The position numbers were made by a program, and so were the translations under genes. From assembly GCA_023426765.1 (NCBI GenBank), contig JAEZBW010000023.1:1-5967 (forward strand): a stretch of 5,967 nucleotides of DNA, in the 5' to 3' direction. This document shows positions 5,770 to 5,967 of this stretch, in pieces. The notes beneath the pieces are model-generated. The model saw only the letters and a list, made by a program, of their open reading frames with translations. It was not told the DNA's origin and searched no databases. This stretch comes from Bacillota bacterium. Lineage in GTDB: Bacteria; Bacillota; Clostridia; DSM-8532. Every line of letters starts with the position of its first letter. The stretch's first letter is position 1.

Positions 5770-5967
5770 TTGACTTCGCGTACATGTCACGCCAGAGCCC
5801 AGGCTGTCCTCCCAAGGATTCCATCCGCCGGTGGGAATCCCGATCGCCGAACGGTCCTGTTCGGTGCGCTCGCGAGCGGTGTGATATCGCCAGCCGCGGC
5901 AACGCCGCTTTGGATGACGGTGCCGCGGCGCCTGCATCTTATCGATGCACGCACGGGGGGCGCATTC
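5770..5967 (+). CDS. Partial gene: Tat-signal protein, possible YcbK/DUF882 peptidase
   Basis: The frame is open from just after a TGA at 5761-5763 to the window's right edge; only the N-terminus is visible. It contains DRRTVLFGALASGVISPAAA (residues 25-44 counted from TTG), a twin-arginine-type export signal with a plausible AAA cleavage end. It is followed by VPRRLHLIDARTGGAF, which resembles the opening of YcbK/DUF882 proteins (the pattern RxLxLxNxHTGE after a Tat signal). Those are zinc peptidases of the M15-like group acting on peptidoglycan. The catalytic part is outside the window. The start is uncertain: TTG at 5770, with AGGG nine bases before it, is the only usual start codon ahead of the signal, giving a rather long n-region. 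An early frameshift is possible. It is divergent from the pilus operon; a cell-wall hydrolase would suit envelope-spanning machinery, but the link is inferred. Confidence 0.5.
   Translation, partial: MTSRTCHARAQAVLPRIPSAGGNPDRRTVLFGALASGVISPAAATPLWMTVPRRLHLIDARTGGAF

Noticed and set aside
5680..5937. An 85-codon minus-strand frame upstream of the operon
   Set aside because: Its Arg/His-rich composition has no motif, it covers the promoter and inverted repeats, and it conflicts with the better-looking plus-strand partial gene.

Overview
This GC-rich window most likely comes from a proteobacterium. The type IVb-pilus-like gene content, a Tat-type export signal next to a YcbK/DUF882-like start, and the codon choice would suit an alphaproteobacterium or an Acidithiobacillus-like acidophile, but nothing here fixes the genus. 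The context (a decayed IS630-family transposase at one flank, a compact self-contained operon) looks like accessory DNA such as an island, ICE or plasmid.

Layout, left to right. Positions 1-297 (+) hold the frameshifted 3' end of an IS630-family transposase gene; 298-398 hold nothing recognisable. From 399 to 5647 the minus strand carries six tightly packed genes, which in transcription order are: a bitopic inner-membrane protein (5647-4928); a small exported PilP-like protein with a Pro/Gly linker and two C-terminal cysteines (4818-4321); a lipoprotein secretin of the PilN/BfpB type (4333-2885); a GspF/PilC/PilR-type inner-membrane platform protein (2872-1694); a 124-residue single-span protein with four cysteines (1697-1323); and, after a 264-base leader, a 219-residue type IVb pilin-like protein (1058-399). 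A consensus -10 box with adjacent inverted repeats lies upstream of the operon at about 5692-5724. On its other side a plus-strand gene reads out of the window. It starts at about 5770 and encodes a Tat-like signal peptide followed by what looks like the beginning of a YcbK/DUF882 peptidoglycan peptidase.

Together the genes would form an envelope-spanning filament machine: secretin and its exported partner in the outer membrane and periplasm, GspF-like and bitopic proteins in the inner membrane, and a pilin plus a pilin-like small protein as filament subunits. The peptidoglycan hydrolase would open the cell wall if it belongs to the system.

The most unusual point is that the pilin has no prepilin leader. 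Its ATG sits directly before what aligns with mature residue 1, an in-frame stop 15 bases upstream rules out any extension, and the conserved Glu5 is Thr. The visible operon also encodes neither an assembly ATPase nor a prepilin peptidase. This may be a divergent pilus-like system whose subunit enters the membrane without leader processing; the missing parts could also lie outside the window.
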